A stretch of DNA of 64,000 nucleotides from Terramyces sp. JEL0728 (GCA_027603945.1 JADIIU010000042.1:1-64000); one strand, 5' to 3'; shown: positions 46,059 through 59,294, counted from the stretch's first letter. Notes: generated by a model not told the origin, from the sequence alone. Numbers and translations are program-made.

Positions 46059-48423
46059 TTATTTATTAATAATGGAATCAATTTTTGATTGAATCTCATT
46101 TTCTAGGGCAGAAAAGCCATAGTCGTCCATCAAAATAATCTTGAAATGATCAATACAGTCTCTGACTGCACCAAGGAATTGCTTCACGTACTTTTGATCT
46201 TCATAAGTTGCCTTTTCTAGTACCAATCTGACGGAAAGAACAGACTTTAGCAATGTTTCCATGATAACCTGGATTGTTGTGGTGTAATTTTGGTTTGGGG
46301 TAGAGTAACTGTCCTTGTTGGAAACTTTAAGCGCACTTATAGCAGCAATCTTGACTTTAAAGTTCATGCTGTGCTCTGCAGCATCGTTTAACCCTTTATA
46401 GATTAAATCTGTGTAATTGATTCTACTGCCAATAGGAAATCCGGCGGAACTCAACATATTCTTAATACAATGACATGCATTCCATCTTATCTAACGTTAT
46501 ACCTGAATACTTTGAATGGTCCAGCCCCAATATTCTTCAGGACAGAATCAACCGCCTGACTTGCTAAATGTGCATTTTGTTGCCATAAACGGCCATCAAA
46601 TAATAATGCAACTAATCCTAAAGATCTGATGGCGTGTGTACGTACTTTTTCATGATCATTTGTACCAAGTATCGACACCCTGAACAGCTGGACAACAGTG
46701 TCTTGCAGGAAGTCCATTTTCAGTTCTACTAAATTGCCAATTGCCCAACATGCTCTAATTCGCACTTTCAAAGTGGAATCTTGAGACAGTATAATCAACT
46801 TTTCGCTAAAATCATGCAAAATTGAAATGTCCTTGGTTAACATCATTTACATTATTGATCTTTGGTATATGCACAAAAGCCCCAATTGTGCCGCAACAAG
46901 CAGCTCTAACTTCAGGATGGTCATCTCCAGTGTATGAGATGATGGTGGATAATAAGAACGCGTTTAATCTGTGAGGCATCTCTTGAATAAAAGCCATGGG
47001 TAACTGTCCAATAATTGTGCATGTTATAGTTCTTATTGCATAAAATTCATGGTGAAATAAAGTGCTAGTTTTTTCAATCAGATCAAACCAAAATTTGTAC
47101 GGCAATGCCACTGTATCATTAGCTGAATGACAAAATTGCTCTAGCGCTTTTAAACTCCCAACAATTAATAGCGTTTCGTCAGCCAGCGAATTAAACAATA
47201 CAGGACTAATGGAGCTCCAATTCTTCCACACCAACTCAGAACATGATTTTGACAAAGATCTGATCAAATCAAGTACTGCTACATACATATTTTTGTCACC
47301 CGGCTGCTTAATAACATCTAAGGCATATTTGATAATATTATTGTATTCTTCGTCACCGCTGTCGATTATTTCTGCCAGTGAACCCAGTATTTCAATAATA
47401 GCATGGTTTGTCGGCTGTTTTTGAATATAATTGAAGATTTCAGATATATAATCCTGATCTAAATTTCTAATCGGCGCATTTCTAACAAGCATATCCAGCA
47501 ACTAAGCATTAATAAGTAAGGACCTTGTACAGATGAGAGCAAACTTCGCTGTTTGATAGGTACAGGATCATTCGCAAAGTACTAGAAATTTGATTTGCTA
47601 ATGACTCTTGCAAAGAAGTGAACGAGGTTGGTTTGCTTGAATAGCTTGCAATTGAAAGGTACTTTTGCGAATCTTCATAAAAAGATATTAGTATTTTTAT
47701 CGCTTGAACCTTTGCATGATTATTCGGATGTGTAGTAATCAAATACAGTAGAGACTTGTCTTTGTAGTCAAAGAACTTAACCCAGTGAGCCTGCATCTGC
47801 TTCGGGCATTGTTTGGACAGGGCCAAGCAACAATTCAGAGCGTATACAACCTGTCTACTCTCTTTTCCAACTTCGTTATCTGATTCTGAGTCGGATTCCC
47901 AAGTGTTTTTAGGTTTTTCGTATATAATTTCCAGCAAACGTCCTAGAAAACTGAAACAGTCCTTTGCGATTGTCTTATTTTCGTTGATCAATAATATTAA
48001 ACTTTTCAGCGATACTGGGATTTCATTCTCCAGCTCGAGTTTGATTTTTCCAAGTAGTTTCGAGTCTTTTAATCCGATACAGCAATTACCTAAACAAACT
48101 ATCGCTAGCCTGCCAACTCTGCTCTTGCTTTTCAAGGAAATTAATTTGTTTATAAATCGTTCCTGATCCTTTATTTGGTTAATTCGATCATACACCAGTG
48201 TAGCAGTGAATTTCATGAGTTCTATCGAAGGATCGTCCAGCAGCAGTAATAACCTGACAAAATGGGAATTGTTGGTATTCAATTTACTGGTTTCTTCCAT
48301 AAAGTCCCTTTCTATCTGTCTTTTGTCTCTTTTAATCTGAGCACCAGGTTGGTGTTTCTGGAATTCCTCCACTGGTGATTGGCTCTCCTTGGAATGTTGT
48401 TCCTGGCTCGGTATCATTAGCAT
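46059..48423 (-). CDS. HEATR6: HEAT-repeat protein HEATR6-like
   Basis: 767-aa all-helical repeat protein. Introns 47502-47523 (22 nt), 46832-46850 (19) and 46491-46510 (20). The N-terminal half corresponds to the HEATR6 DUF region (KQMQAHWVKFFDYKDKSLLY, HAKVQAIKILISFYEDSQKY, LLDMLVRNAPIRNLDQDYI). The C-terminal half has HEAT units such as RIRACWAIGNLVELK, KVRTHAIRSLGLVA, IRWNACHCIKNML and KIAAISALKV. Human HEATR6 is longer (about 1180 aa). Molecular role is not known even in animals. The gene is divergent from LC8 with only 88 bp between start codons. Confidence 0.85.
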
Positions 48424-48802
<379 letters not shown>

Positions 48803-48942
48803 GCTAATATAATTTCTCTTTTGTAAATCTTGTGTTTCTTTTATGCGATAACCGTTTCTGAACAGCGATAGATTATTGAAATGCTCCACGCTGATTAGGA
48901 TTCCGCAGACCCTTGCCAATATTTTTCCTTTGCTATCACAAG

Positions 48943-49702
48943 ATGAATACAGTGGGGATATGTTCTCTGATGACTGCTTCATTTGTGGGCTCGTTTTACT
49001 TGTTTGGCTACGATGCAAGTCATAGGGATGATCCAAAAGTGATTGTGAATAGATTAAAGAGTTCAGTCTGTTCATGTATTTTGGGAGTTGGATTTAATTT
49101 GTACAGGGCAAAGGATATAAAATACACGCTGGATCTAATGGGATTTAATTTCAATATTTTACCTTCGATTGGAATATCATTGCTGCTTTCTGGAGCTTTG
49201 TTTCTGGGTCCATTGATAAATGAATACAGGAATTTCTCAATTCCAAACAGGATTACACTGAGTCAGCTAAGGGATTATATACTGGTAACAATTAATAATA
49301 CAGGGGCCGGCAATAGAAGAAATATTTTTTAGATCTTGCATGGTTCCCATAGCATTGCAGGAATATTCTCCATTTGCTTCGATATTTCTGTGCCCAATGT
49401 TTTTTGGAATTGCGCACTTGCACCATCTTATTGAACAACTCAGAAGAGGAGTAGAACCAAGGCGGGCGATACTGGTCGCGCTATTGCAATTCACCTACAC
49501 TAGTTTATTTGGTTTCTTTGCAACGTTCCTTTTGCTCAAATACAGTAATTGACTGGCTTACTTAGAAAATATCTTTGGTCCAATCGCTTCGCATATGTTT
49601 TGTAACTACATGGGATTCCCAGATATGCCGCAGACTACAAAAGATTGGATTGGATATGCAAGCGGGGTCTTAATATTTACTAGCCTATTTTTCATCTTAT
49701 AA
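48943..49702 (+). CDS. RCE1: CAAX prenyl protease 2 (RCE1)
   Basis: ER membrane endopeptidase that removes the -aaX tripeptide from farnesylated or geranylgeranylated proteins such as Ras. 239 aa; introns 49285-49303 (19 nt) and 49545-49565 (21 nt). After splicing the catalytic glutamates appear in [16 protein letters not shown], and the histidine motif is [13 protein letters not shown], followed by [20 protein letters not shown] and [16 protein letters not shown], all diagnostic. Several membrane helices. The start is the first ATG, since the earlier in-frame codon is TTG. Shorter than animal RCE1 at the N-terminus. Confidence 0.93.
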
Positions 49703-49820
49703 TAAAGCGATCTATTACATATGGGAACTCGGAGCAGTCAAAACTTTGTTTAGCTGGACAATTTATAATCCAATCTTATCCAATTGGTTGGACTTTTACT
49801 TTTTTAATCCAAAATCGCAA

Positions 49821-50854
49821 ATGTCAGACTTGGACAAGTTTCAAATTATTAATTCTAGACAAGTGCAGCAGTTATTAAGATGCGAAATACTACTAGAATC
49901 GCAAGTCAAAGAGCTATGTAACAAAGCAAGGGAAATCCTTGTGGAAGAAAGTAATGTTCAAAAAGTTGATGCACCAGTAACAGTAATGACCGTTTAACCA
50001 GATATGTGGAGATATTCATGGGCAATTTTTTGATTTGAAGGAACTATTGAAAGTGGGTGGAAAGTGTCCCGATACCAATTACTTGTTTCTGGGCGATTTT
50101 GTAGATCGCGGATTTTATAGTGTAGAAACGTTTCTATTGCTAGTAGCGCTAAAAGTACGATATCCTGATAGGGTAATTAATTTTTAATTAGATTACTTTG
50201 ATAAGGGGAAACCATGAATCAAGACAAATTACTCAAGTGTATGGATTTTATGACGAATGTCTGAGGAAATATGGATCGGTGAACGTATGGAGATATTGCT
50301 GTGAAATATTTGATTATTTGTCACTCTCTGCTATTATAGACGATAGGATTTTCTGCGTTCACGGTGGACTATCACCTTCGATTAATAATCTGGATCAAAT
50401 TAGAATCATTGACCGCAAACAGGAAGTTCCGCATGAAGGCGCGATGTGTGATCTGCTATGGTCCGATCCGGACGATATTGAAGGTTGGGGGCTGTCTCCC
50501 AGAGGCGCTGGATATCTGTTTGGCGGAGATGTTGTAGATACTGTAACCATTTTTAATTATAGTTTAATCATGCGAATAAAATAGAATTAATAGCACGAGC
50601 GCACCAGCTAGTAATGGAAGGGTACAAGCTAATGTTCAAGGATACCATTGTCACAGTTTGGTCGGCTCCAAACTATTGCTACAGGTGCATAGTGCTAACA
50701 TAGATGTGGAAATGTTGCAGCGATATTGGAATTAGATGAGCATTTAAACAGGAACTTTAAGATATTTGATGCTGCACCTCAAGTTACGCCTTGTTAACGT
50801 TAGGATTCTCGTGGAATGCCAGCAAAGAAAGCAATACCAGATTACTTTTTGTAA
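49821..50854 (+). CDS. PPP4C: Protein phosphatase 4 catalytic subunit
   Basis: Ser/Thr phosphatase (PPP family, yeast Pph3) acting in DNA-damage recovery and signalling. Six exons, introns 49983-50001, 50173-50191 (19 nt), 50543-50562 (20), 50685-50703 (19), 50783-50803 (21); 311 aa. Metal-site motifs are GDIHG, GDFVDRG and RGNHE, with VHGGLSP and [20 protein letters not shown]. It ends in DYFL, the methylated C-terminal tail of PP2A/PP4-type enzymes, and [20 protein letters not shown] and [20 protein letters not shown] favour PP4 over PP2A and PP6. Confidence 0.96.
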
Positions 50855-50918
50855 ATGAGAATAAAAATTAACTGCAATCATGGTTTATGGATTTATTCGG
50901 TGAATATTGTAATATTCT

Positions 50919-52062
50919 TTAGAACTGGTGGAGTGCAGCTGGAATTGCAATCCCAATGGCGATCAGGACAACCAATAACACCGCGATGCAGAGGATCCTC
51001 TAGAATTAACATTGGTAACCTTTCTGGTCTTTTTTTGTGTATGCAACGCTTTATCTAAGCTCTCAACTCCTTTCTCCACGTCCTTCACTGCGGTTTGTAC
51101 GTGTTTGTTTGAATTATCGATATATTCACCCTGTGCAACTACTAATACAGCCATGTCAACAAATAGTTGGTGTAATTCTTTTATGCTCGATTCAATTTTT
51201 AACACGTCCTTGTGCGTTCGGTTTATATCTTCCAGTGCATTTCTTGCCTCTGCTTTTTGGGCAGCATTATCTACTTTGTGCGAAAACATTTGTCCCTGAA
51301 TCATATTTTCAACTTCTGCAGGAGTTGCATTTGGTTTTGCGATTAGCGCCGATTTCTTCATTCTTTCAGTAAATTTGGTCTGATATTTTTCTTGTACATT
51401 CTTGTAATCTTCCAGTAATTGAACAAAATTTTTTACGAGTACTTCATACTAACTTAGCGCAATTATACCTGCGCCGTGCGTATTGCAAAGTTTGGATCGC
51501 TTGGTTTCAATTGCTTGGTTCCCCTTTCAATATCTTTTAGAGTTTCGCGGACATGAGTTTGAACAGATTTCAACTTGTCCATCTTTTTGTCCAGCTCTGC
51601 TGAAATTGCTTTTGTTAGTTCTATCTACCATCGCCTTGTTCATCGGAAATAACTTGCATGGATCTGTGGTGGATTTCCTCGATTTCGTCAATAAGAAACT
51701 TGATTGAGGTGAGCGATTCCTTGATATTTGCTACTTGTTCAAAGAATAATTCAATTGTTGGCGGGGCAGACACCTCTGGAACAACTTTCCCTTCTTTCTT
51801 TGGTTTCTTGCCGAAAACACTCTTTTTTCTTGTAACCTCTTTCTGATCTTTGTTTTCCTCGCCTTCCGCATTCAGCGATTCGTTCGACTGCGTAAGAAAA
51901 TTGTTACCTGGTTTGGTGTATTTACTTTGCTCTTTGACGTGAATTTTCGGAATAACGAGGGCGATTTCTTTGACTTTTCCTCTTCGATTTTTGGAACTTC
52001 CAAGGCTTCGTTCGACTCTGTTAATCTATCATTACTTGCAAGTCATTTATTCTGTCTCTCAT
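50919..52062 (-). CDS. Plasma-membrane syntaxin (Qa-SNARE), tandem copy A
   Basis: t-SNARE for exocytosis, syntaxin-1/Sso1 type, 347 aa. Introns 52016-52035, 51888-51907, 51609-51628, 51449-51468 and 51000-51019, all 20 nt. An N-terminal basic, disordered part (MRDRINDLQ, KKSPSLFRKFTSKSK) precedes the Habc bundle (ELFFEQVANIKESLTSIKFL), the SNARE motif (SIKELHQLFVDMAVLVVAQG, zero-layer Gln), KTRKR and a C-terminal anchor (ILCIAVLLVVLIAIGIAIPA) whose exon is joined by the last intron. It shares its start MRDR and exon plan with the next gene, a tandem duplicate. The long pre-Habc tail is unusual. Confidence 0.9.
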
Positions 52063-52164
52063 GGAAAATAAAATGGTAAACAAAACAAATACAAAAACCA
52101 TGAATCGCAACCATTTATTAATGAATTAAACATCGACTTAGAATATATGTAAACCCTCTGTGTG

Positions 52165-53244
52165 TTAGCGAATCTTACTTAATACTGAAGGCACCGCGAC
52201 ACAAACGGCAATAATTGCCACTATAAGGAATATGATAATACACATTTTCTAATTTAAGAGCCGGCTACCTTTCTAGTTTTCTTTTGTGTTTTTACTGCCT
52301 TGGTCAAGGCATTCACACCGGCTTCAGTGTCATTCACGGCGCTGTCTACGTGCACAGCGATCTGGTTGATCATTTCCCCTTGAGCAGCAACCATTACTGC
52401 CATATCCATAAAGAGCTGTTGTAGTTCCAAAATGCTTTTTTCGATTTTGACGACTTCTTTGTGTTTGTTTTGAATATCTTCCAAAGCCCTCTTTGCTTCC
52501 TGGCGTTGTCCGGTATTAACAATCTTGGTTAAATTGGATTATACCTGTTTGGCAAACATTTGTCCTTGTTCTCCATCTGTCATTTTTTCAATTTCTTCTT
52601 TGGTTGCGTTTGGTTTCACTCAAATAAGCTTGTAAATTACCAATTAATGCTTGCCGTTGCATTCGATCTTTGAATTTGGATTGATACATTTCTTGGATCT
52701 TTTTGTACTCGGTCATAACTTCGAGAAAGCTCTTCATCAATACCCCATGCTGTCGTTAGCCCTCAAATACTTGAGAAGTTCTAATAGAATTGTCTGTTGA
52801 AGTAGGATCTTTTTTTTGTAAGGATTTGTTTAAAGCATCCATTTCTCATGTTAATCCCACATACCTTTGAGCTTGTTTCTGACGTAGGTTGTTTGCTTAT
52901 TGGCTTTATCCATAGCACTGTCTAACTCTCTTGCGATTTCTAAACGAATTAAACTATAGTTACCAGCGCTTTCCTTTTCGCTCGTTACATTATTGAGCGT
53001 TCTGTCGTGAATAACTCGAATTTCTTCAACTGATATTTTGATAGTGGCAATACTCTCCTTTAAATTTGCAATTTCTTCAAAGAACTGATTCATTGTTGCT
53101 GCCGTATTGGTTGGAGATTCAACGGCTTTGTCTTTTCCCTTCTTTCCCTTTTTCTTTGAAGATTCATCTTCAACGGGCTCTCCGTTTGCAGGCTTGATAG
53201 ATTAATGAGTATCCTACTTGTAAATCTAGAGTTCTGTCTCTCAT
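52165..53244 (-). CDS. Plasma-membrane syntaxin (Qa-SNARE), tandem copy B
   Basis: Paralog of the neighbouring syntaxin, 316 aa. Introns 53193-53217 (25 nt), 52846-52865 (20), 52750-52770 (21), 52619-52640 (22), 52524-52544 (21) and 52249-52268 (20). Start MRDRTLDLQ, a Lys-rich linker (SSKKKGKKGKDK), Habc (NQFFEEIANLKESIATIKIS), TSQHGVLMKSFLEVMTEYKK, the SNARE motif (SILELQQLFMDMAVMVAAQG) and the anchor (MCIIIFLIVAIIAVCVAVP). Copies differ across most positions, so they probably serve different fusion steps or stages. Same strand, 102 bp apart. Confidence 0.9.
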
Positions 53245-53293
53245 AGAATCTGTTTTAAGCGCGAAAACTAAAACAAATTCGGACGCGTGGAGA

Positions 53294-56055
53294 ATGTTCA
53301 ATCGACACAGTAAAGATGGAGGAAAGAGTAAAACACCAAACCCACCGATAAATAATCATTCAAATACAGTTCATGCTCCATCTACAACTCCAATTCCTCA
53401 AAAAAATACAAAAGCAGATAATGTACTTTCATGTTAACTCTTCTAGACTGCAAATGTCGCTCCTAATGATTCGCAGATATCATTCGAAGCTAGCGACGCG
53501 GAACAAATGAAAGTTCTAGTAAGGTAACCTAAAGTAAACAGTCAGGGTTCGTCCTTTGAATGAAATGGAGAAACACCATCGCATAAACGCAAAACCAGCA
53601 GTAAGGGTAAACGATGATGGTAAAACAGTTCAAGTAAATCATTTGTAATGATAGCTATATAGCCCGGATGGCAAGATCTCTGTCATGTCTTTCAATCGAG
53701 TGTTTGATGAAGACAGCGACCAAAAAGTTATGTTTTCCGAGTCGGGAGTGACAGAGTTGATTCACCAAGCACTAAAAGGGTACGCAACAACGATATTTGC
53801 TTTTGGACAGACTGGAAGTGGCAAAACATTTACAATAACCGGACCTGATGAAACCACACCAGAAACTGTAGGAATAGTCCCAAGGGCTCTCAGCGGGATG
53901 TTTGAAGAAATAAAAAAGCAGAAATCGTCAAAGGCCATCTCAGATATTAGAATACAGGCGTCTTACCTTGAAATATACAATGAAAATGTTAAAATTATGT
54001 TGATAAGTAGGTTCTAGATTTGCTGAATCCTCAGAATTTTGGATTGCCAGTACGATGGACTGCCGAAAGAGGATTTTTTGTGGAGAGACTATTTGTAGTC
54101 GACTGCGATAACCTGGACGACTGCTTGGCTGTTTTAGAAGAAGGTCCCTTTGTATTAACGCAGGGATACGAAATAGAACCACAGGCAGTCATGATATGAA
54201 TGAGCATTCGTCAAGGAGTCATAGTTTATTGACAATTTATCTCGAAATTAGTGGATTTGACGATACAGACGGCCATGTGCAGCAAAGATATGGGAAAATA
54301 AGTTTTGTAGATTTAGCTGGAAGTGAAAGGGTTAAGGAATCAAAACCCACACTTGACACATTTAATGAAGCCCTGAGCATCAATAAATCCCTGCTTACGC
54401 TGGGAAAGTGCATATCTGCATTGGCGGATCCAAAAAAGACTGGTGGACATGTGCCATTCAGAGACTCTAAACTCACTAAACTTCTATCGGACTCTTTGGG
54501 TGGAAAAGGCTCGGCACTTATGATATCTTGTATTTCGCCATCGCTAACGAATTTTAACGAAACTCTAAAAACACTGCGATATGCTCAACAAGCGAGAAAG
54601 ATTACCAACAAGCCTTCAATTCAACTCGACCCACAAGAGGAATTGTTGGTAAATCTTAAAAAGGAGATAAAGGGATTAAAACAAGAAAATCAGAAGCTAC
54701 GCCAGCTTTTAGAAGGAGAGCCGCAGTTTTCTACAATACTGCATAAAATTATCAAAGAATCAGAGGAAAATTCAAACCTATACAAAAGCCGGCCGCCTTC
54801 GCCATTTTATTCCAGAAAGTCAACCCATCCCGAAAAGATAAACCCAGAAATAAGACTCAAAGACGTAAAGAAGTTACAAGAAAGGAATTCAAGAAGTGCC
54901 AAAACGGACAATCGGGTAGTTCATGAGCAAAAATTCAATCAGTCGTCAAAAGTAAATTCACAAAATAGGACAAGCTCAGTTCGAAGAAACTCTCTAAAAC
55001 TCCCAAATATTGGGAAAAGAGCTCCCTCAAGACAAGATGGTGCAAAAACCCCTTCAAAGCAGCGAGTTGATGAAATGAGGAAATCTTTTGCGCCAGCAGG
55101 TTATCCAGTAATCAAACCTTCCGCAAGACACACTAGAACCAAGACTGACGAGCCGGAAAGGTAATTCAACGATAACACAGGCCGCACAGAAAGGAATCCA
55201 AACCAGTAGTGGACAAATTCCTTTCAGAACAGGGTAAATCGATTGAACCTTTGCACAAAAAGAAGACTGTCGAGATTAAAACACCTGGAAATGAGCCTGC
55301 AACTTCAACTAAAGCACCAAAGACACCATATCCAAAAGAAAATGCGGGGGGAAATCCAAAGAAACAACGTGGTGTAAATGAAGAGCATATACAGCCAAAA
55401 TCACCAGAGCCAGCTACTTCAAAGATACAGCCAATATTGCCATCTTCAAAATCTAAATCACGAGAGCCATCGAAATCCAAGGCATTAGCTGACGCTACTT
55501 TACCAGAACATACAAAGAAAAAAGAGACAGAACCTTCCAATGCCAAGAACGTTTCGGAAAAAAGTAAATCCACAGAGCCTGCCAAACATAGAGTGACTGA
55601 TAACCCTAAAACATCTGAATCTGCAAATCCTAAAAAACTGGCCGAGAAATCAAAATCGCCTGTCGTAGCGGAATCCAATACAAACAAAACAGAACTTGCC
55701 AGGAAACCTGGAGCTAAATCCCAGACACCAGGCCCGAAATCACCAGAACCATCGAAAACAAACAGTGTGAAAAGAAACGCTAAATCACCAGAGCCATCCC
55801 AAAAAGAGACCAAACCAGCTGCCCAAAATACTAGGCAGAAAACAAAAGAAAAAGACTCAAAAATAACCCTACCTACAATATCAAAATCTCCCGAGCCAAA
55901 TAAATCAAAATCCCCAGATCCCAAAGAGTAAATTTTTCTAATTTAGAAAAGAGCTTAAATTACCAAAAACAGTAGAAAAAGAAGTAAATAGCCGTCACCA
56001 AACATTAAAAGAACTAAAAACCCTGGATAAAGAGATAGCAAAGCTAAAAAAGTAG
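53294..56055 (+). CDS. KIF12: Kinesin motor, KIF12 type, with KSPEP-repeat tail
   Basis: N-terminal microtubule motor, 870 aa. Introns 53423-53446 (24 nt), 53524-53545 (22), 53634-53654 (21), 53988-54010 (23), 54144-54163 (20), 55161-55180 (20), 55928-55946 (19). P-loop FGQTGSGKT, switch I NEHSSRSH, switch II DLAGSERV, then HVPFRDSKLTKLLSDSLGGK. The stretch LPVRWTAERGFFVERLFVVD parallels KIF12. A short coiled coil (about residues 400-430) is followed by a long disordered K/P/S/E tail with repeated KSPEPS-like motifs, candidates for proline-directed kinases, and a final helical exon (ELKTLDKEIAKLKK). Cargo is not evident. Confidence 0.88.
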
Positions 56056-56074
56056 TGTAAATAATAGAAACGTT

Positions 56075-58677
56075 TTAATATTTAATCTTCATTATTTCTA
56101 TAGTCGTTGGATCGTTAATCAGAGATCTGTATTTTTCTGAATATTTGAAATCTTTTAACAGCTCGTTGGAAATCTGTCTATAGTTTCGTTTTAGAATACG
56201 GATATATGCATGCAGCCCCATCCAGTATATTTCTTTTTTTGCCAGTTTGATTTTTGATCTTGTTTTTACGATTGCATATTGGTAATCGATGCTTTCTAGG
56301 ATAACCTTTACCATGAAATCCTTGTTGACGGTCAGGTAATGCAAATAAGAGCCAAATCGCATTGCACATATGATGAACGTTTGGTAAATATTCAGCAGAA
56401 TTGTTTTGGCAGAGTTTAGCTTGCAATCATAATACAGTGAATGGGCCCTGTTTTTCATATTTCTATATTAGCATCCATTACTGCAAGGTTTTGTTTAATA
56501 AAACCGTTCCTGGCGCTTTACTTGTATCTACAGAAAAAGTATACTTTAAATGCAAATCTTGGAATCTAGAGTAATCAGAAAGTACTTCTAGAGTACTGGA
56601 ATGGACAAGTAGTCCACACCAAGGAAACCAATCAGAATCAGAATGCTTGAATTCAAATCCATTTTTTGAATGTTTAAAATTCAAAAGTGTTTTTGAAGGA
56701 TTTACAGTCATTCCATATTCAGCAAACCCACTATGCATTAAATTACAAAACTCAATGACCTCTTGCTTATTTTTCGATACAAACAAGAAATCATCAACAT
56801 ATCTCATTAAACCATTCTTGAATTGCTGTAGTTTTTCATTCTCCATTTTCCCATAAAACAGGCTGCATTAAGAAAAAGTTACTTGCACAGCAAAGTAGAT
56901 AGAACCGATCCTTGGGGAATTCCTTGATGCTGTCGATAGCAGCTCCTGCCAATTTTTATTGTATGATTCAGCAAATGGGTAGTCAACAATTCCATTATTT
57001 TCTCTTTGGACTCGAATTGGTAATTTACAGCATCTACAAAAATAGAATCCTTGATATCTGAATTTAAAACAAAGTCATGGAAATCTTTGAAACTATTGGA
57101 ATCCATTGCTTCTCTCTTGTACTCGATTCTCTTGTTTATCAAACTGAATTTCCTAATCAAGTACTCTGGTTTCTTGAGGAAGCCTTCAATGATCTCCAAT
57201 AATAGTCGCTGATTGATTGTGTCAAAACATGCTTGGATATCAATCTTGCAAAAGTACAGTTTTTCAGGTATATCCGCCAGCGATTTCTTGATTGCCAATA
57301 GACGGTTAAAAATATCATTCTTTCCAAAACAGCTATTGCCAAAATCTTTGATATTTTCATTCTAAATTAAGTAAAAATACTTTTTCATAATTAAATATGC
57401 AAAATGCATTTTTTAGTATCTGGTTTAAACTTGTCTTGTAATTAAACTTTTGAATGTTCTTTTTACTTTGATTTACAATGATTCTTGCTCCATTTTGTTT
57501 TAGCAGCAATCTAACTGAGTGACTGGGTTGATAATCACAGCGGGAAAAGTTTGTTAGGCTGTACAATTTGTATTCCATCCTCTTCCAATCCGCGTATTTA
57601 ATGTAAATGAGTTTATTTTTCAAATAGCTGGTTTCTGTAACATAATAGTTTGCTTTCAACAAATTGATGACAAAGTGGTCACATAGCCAACTTGTAAAAG
57701 CAGAAAATAATTCTTGTTTTTTAATGAAATCAGTTGGTGCTTGTTTTCCCTCAGTCGACAGCCATTCAATTTCATTGAGTTTGATTCCATCAATAGAAAT
57801 CCTAGAGATTTGATACCTGGTGGAGTCTATTAGTCTATTGATTTGCTTGATAATCTTCACCTTGTTTCTCACAGATCCGAAAATACTGGTTGGAAATAAT
57901 CTTTTCATGACTGAATATACAAATAATTTGGGGTCATCATTCATTAATTCTTTGTAATTGATCTTTTCATGTCTATTTTCCAATCTGTTTACCAAATCTT
58001 TAACTTTTTCAAACCTCTTTTTCTTTTTGATTTTAAAAATGTTGAAATTAATGTTTGGTTTACAATTGATTTTGCCATTAGAAAAGGTAGGGTTACCATA
58101 TAGCACCCGTTGCCAATGGACGATGTTTCTTTGGTTTACTTTATCTGGAGGTGGTTTGTCTATCATCGGTGCAGCCTGATTGATTGGTATCTCCTTGTTT
58201 TGTGCAATTCTCTTGTACACATTGGTAAACGCTGGTCCGCATAATTGAAACACGTTTGTATTAACAGCAACGAAAATAGAGCAATTTAACAGCAGAAAGG
58301 TAAGATTATCCTGCCCAATCAAATGATATAATTCGCTCCATTCCTTGTTTTTCAAAATAGAAACCAGAGTATTCGGAAACCCAATTTCATAATGAATATT
58401 CCCAGTGGAGATGATTCCCCCCTTTCCGCACAAATTTGAGTATCCTAATTGTAGTATATTATCAGACTTGAGGAGCAGACCAATCACTCTATCGATAACC
58501 TATGTTAGTTGCAGCTACAGAGTGGTAATCGTCAAAGATCATTCTTTCCTGTTCATGAAATTCAACATAGCCAACAATGACATTTGCAAAATATTTATAA
58601 TAAAGAAAATCAGTGTTGATGTTGAATAATTGCGTGATTGGTTTTGTGTTTTTGAAATTTCCAGAGATTGTCTCCAT
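56075..58677 (-). CDS. TERT: Telomerase reverse transcriptase
   Basis: Catalytic subunit of telomerase, 841 aa. Introns 58500-58518 (19 nt), 57362-57380 (19), 56863-56882 (20) and 56463-56481 (19). Motifs in order: the N-terminal TEN-like region; T motif (FVINLLKANYYVTETSYLKN); motif 1-2 (SVRLLLKQNGARIIVNQSKK); motif A (LYFCKIDIQACFDTI); B' (HQGIPQGSVLSTLLCNLFYG, completed by splicing); C (MRYVDDFLFVSKN, catalytic Asp pair); D (YGMTVNPSKTLLNF); E (WCGLLVHS); and a C-terminal extension. The RNA-binding domain and LFYGKMEN favour TERT over retroelements. Compact compared with vertebrate TERT. Confidence 0.95.
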
Positions 58678-58878
58678 TTCTGGACAAAATCATAAATCAC
58701 TTTTATATCTCAAATATCGTAGCTCATAGCCAAGGATTGAATCCCTTCACCGTATTCTTATAGCGATCGTCGAGCCACTATTATGCGACCTGCTAAACTT
58801 GTGCAACGGACGCAAAAACCTTATACAAAATACTCTATTGAAAGCAATCCTCCTATCGTTGAAAGACAAATGATTATT

Positions 58879-59294
58879 TTATTTCTTGGATTTTTCATCC
58901 TTCTTCCCTTTCTTTGTACCACGGACTTTCTTGTCACGGTTCTTCTTTTCTTTACGTTGTTTAGAAGAGACAGTCTTCTTTTCTCCAAGACCATGACGGA
59001 TAAGTCTGTATTTTGGTTCAAACTTCTTTGCTGCATCAAGAGTGTCATAAACCAATGCAAATCCAGTTGATTTACCACCACCAAATGCGGTACGGAATCC
59101 AAATACAAATACATTCTACATTAAATATCAAATACTTCTGATTCAGATTTGTAAAGTTTAGCTAATTTATCACGGAGGTCTGCTTTTGAAACATTTGGAC
59201 GTCCTGGGTGAATTACATCGATAATCATTTGTCTGCGTTGCAATAGACGGTTAGTCAAGAATTTGCGAGTGCGAATGGTGACTGAATCAGACAT
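58879..59294 (-). CDS. RPS24: 40S ribosomal protein eS24
   Basis: Small-subunit ribosomal protein, 131 aa. A 20-nt intron (59116-59135) joins [10 protein letters not shown] to [20 protein letters not shown]. The N-terminus [20 protein letters not shown] and [16 protein letters not shown] are typical, and the tail is basic ([20 protein letters not shown]). It starts at 59294. The stop at 58879 is in a different frame from the longest unspliced frame, which is a shadow. Confidence 0.97.

Noticed and set aside
50990..51005. GGATCCTCTAGA stretch resembling a cloning-vector polylinker
   Set aside because: It lies in the syntaxin anchor exon and its 20-nt intron; both read correctly and the polylinker match does not continue.
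58783..59070. 95-codon plus-strand hydrophobic frame
   Set aside because: Most of it is the antisense shadow of eS24.
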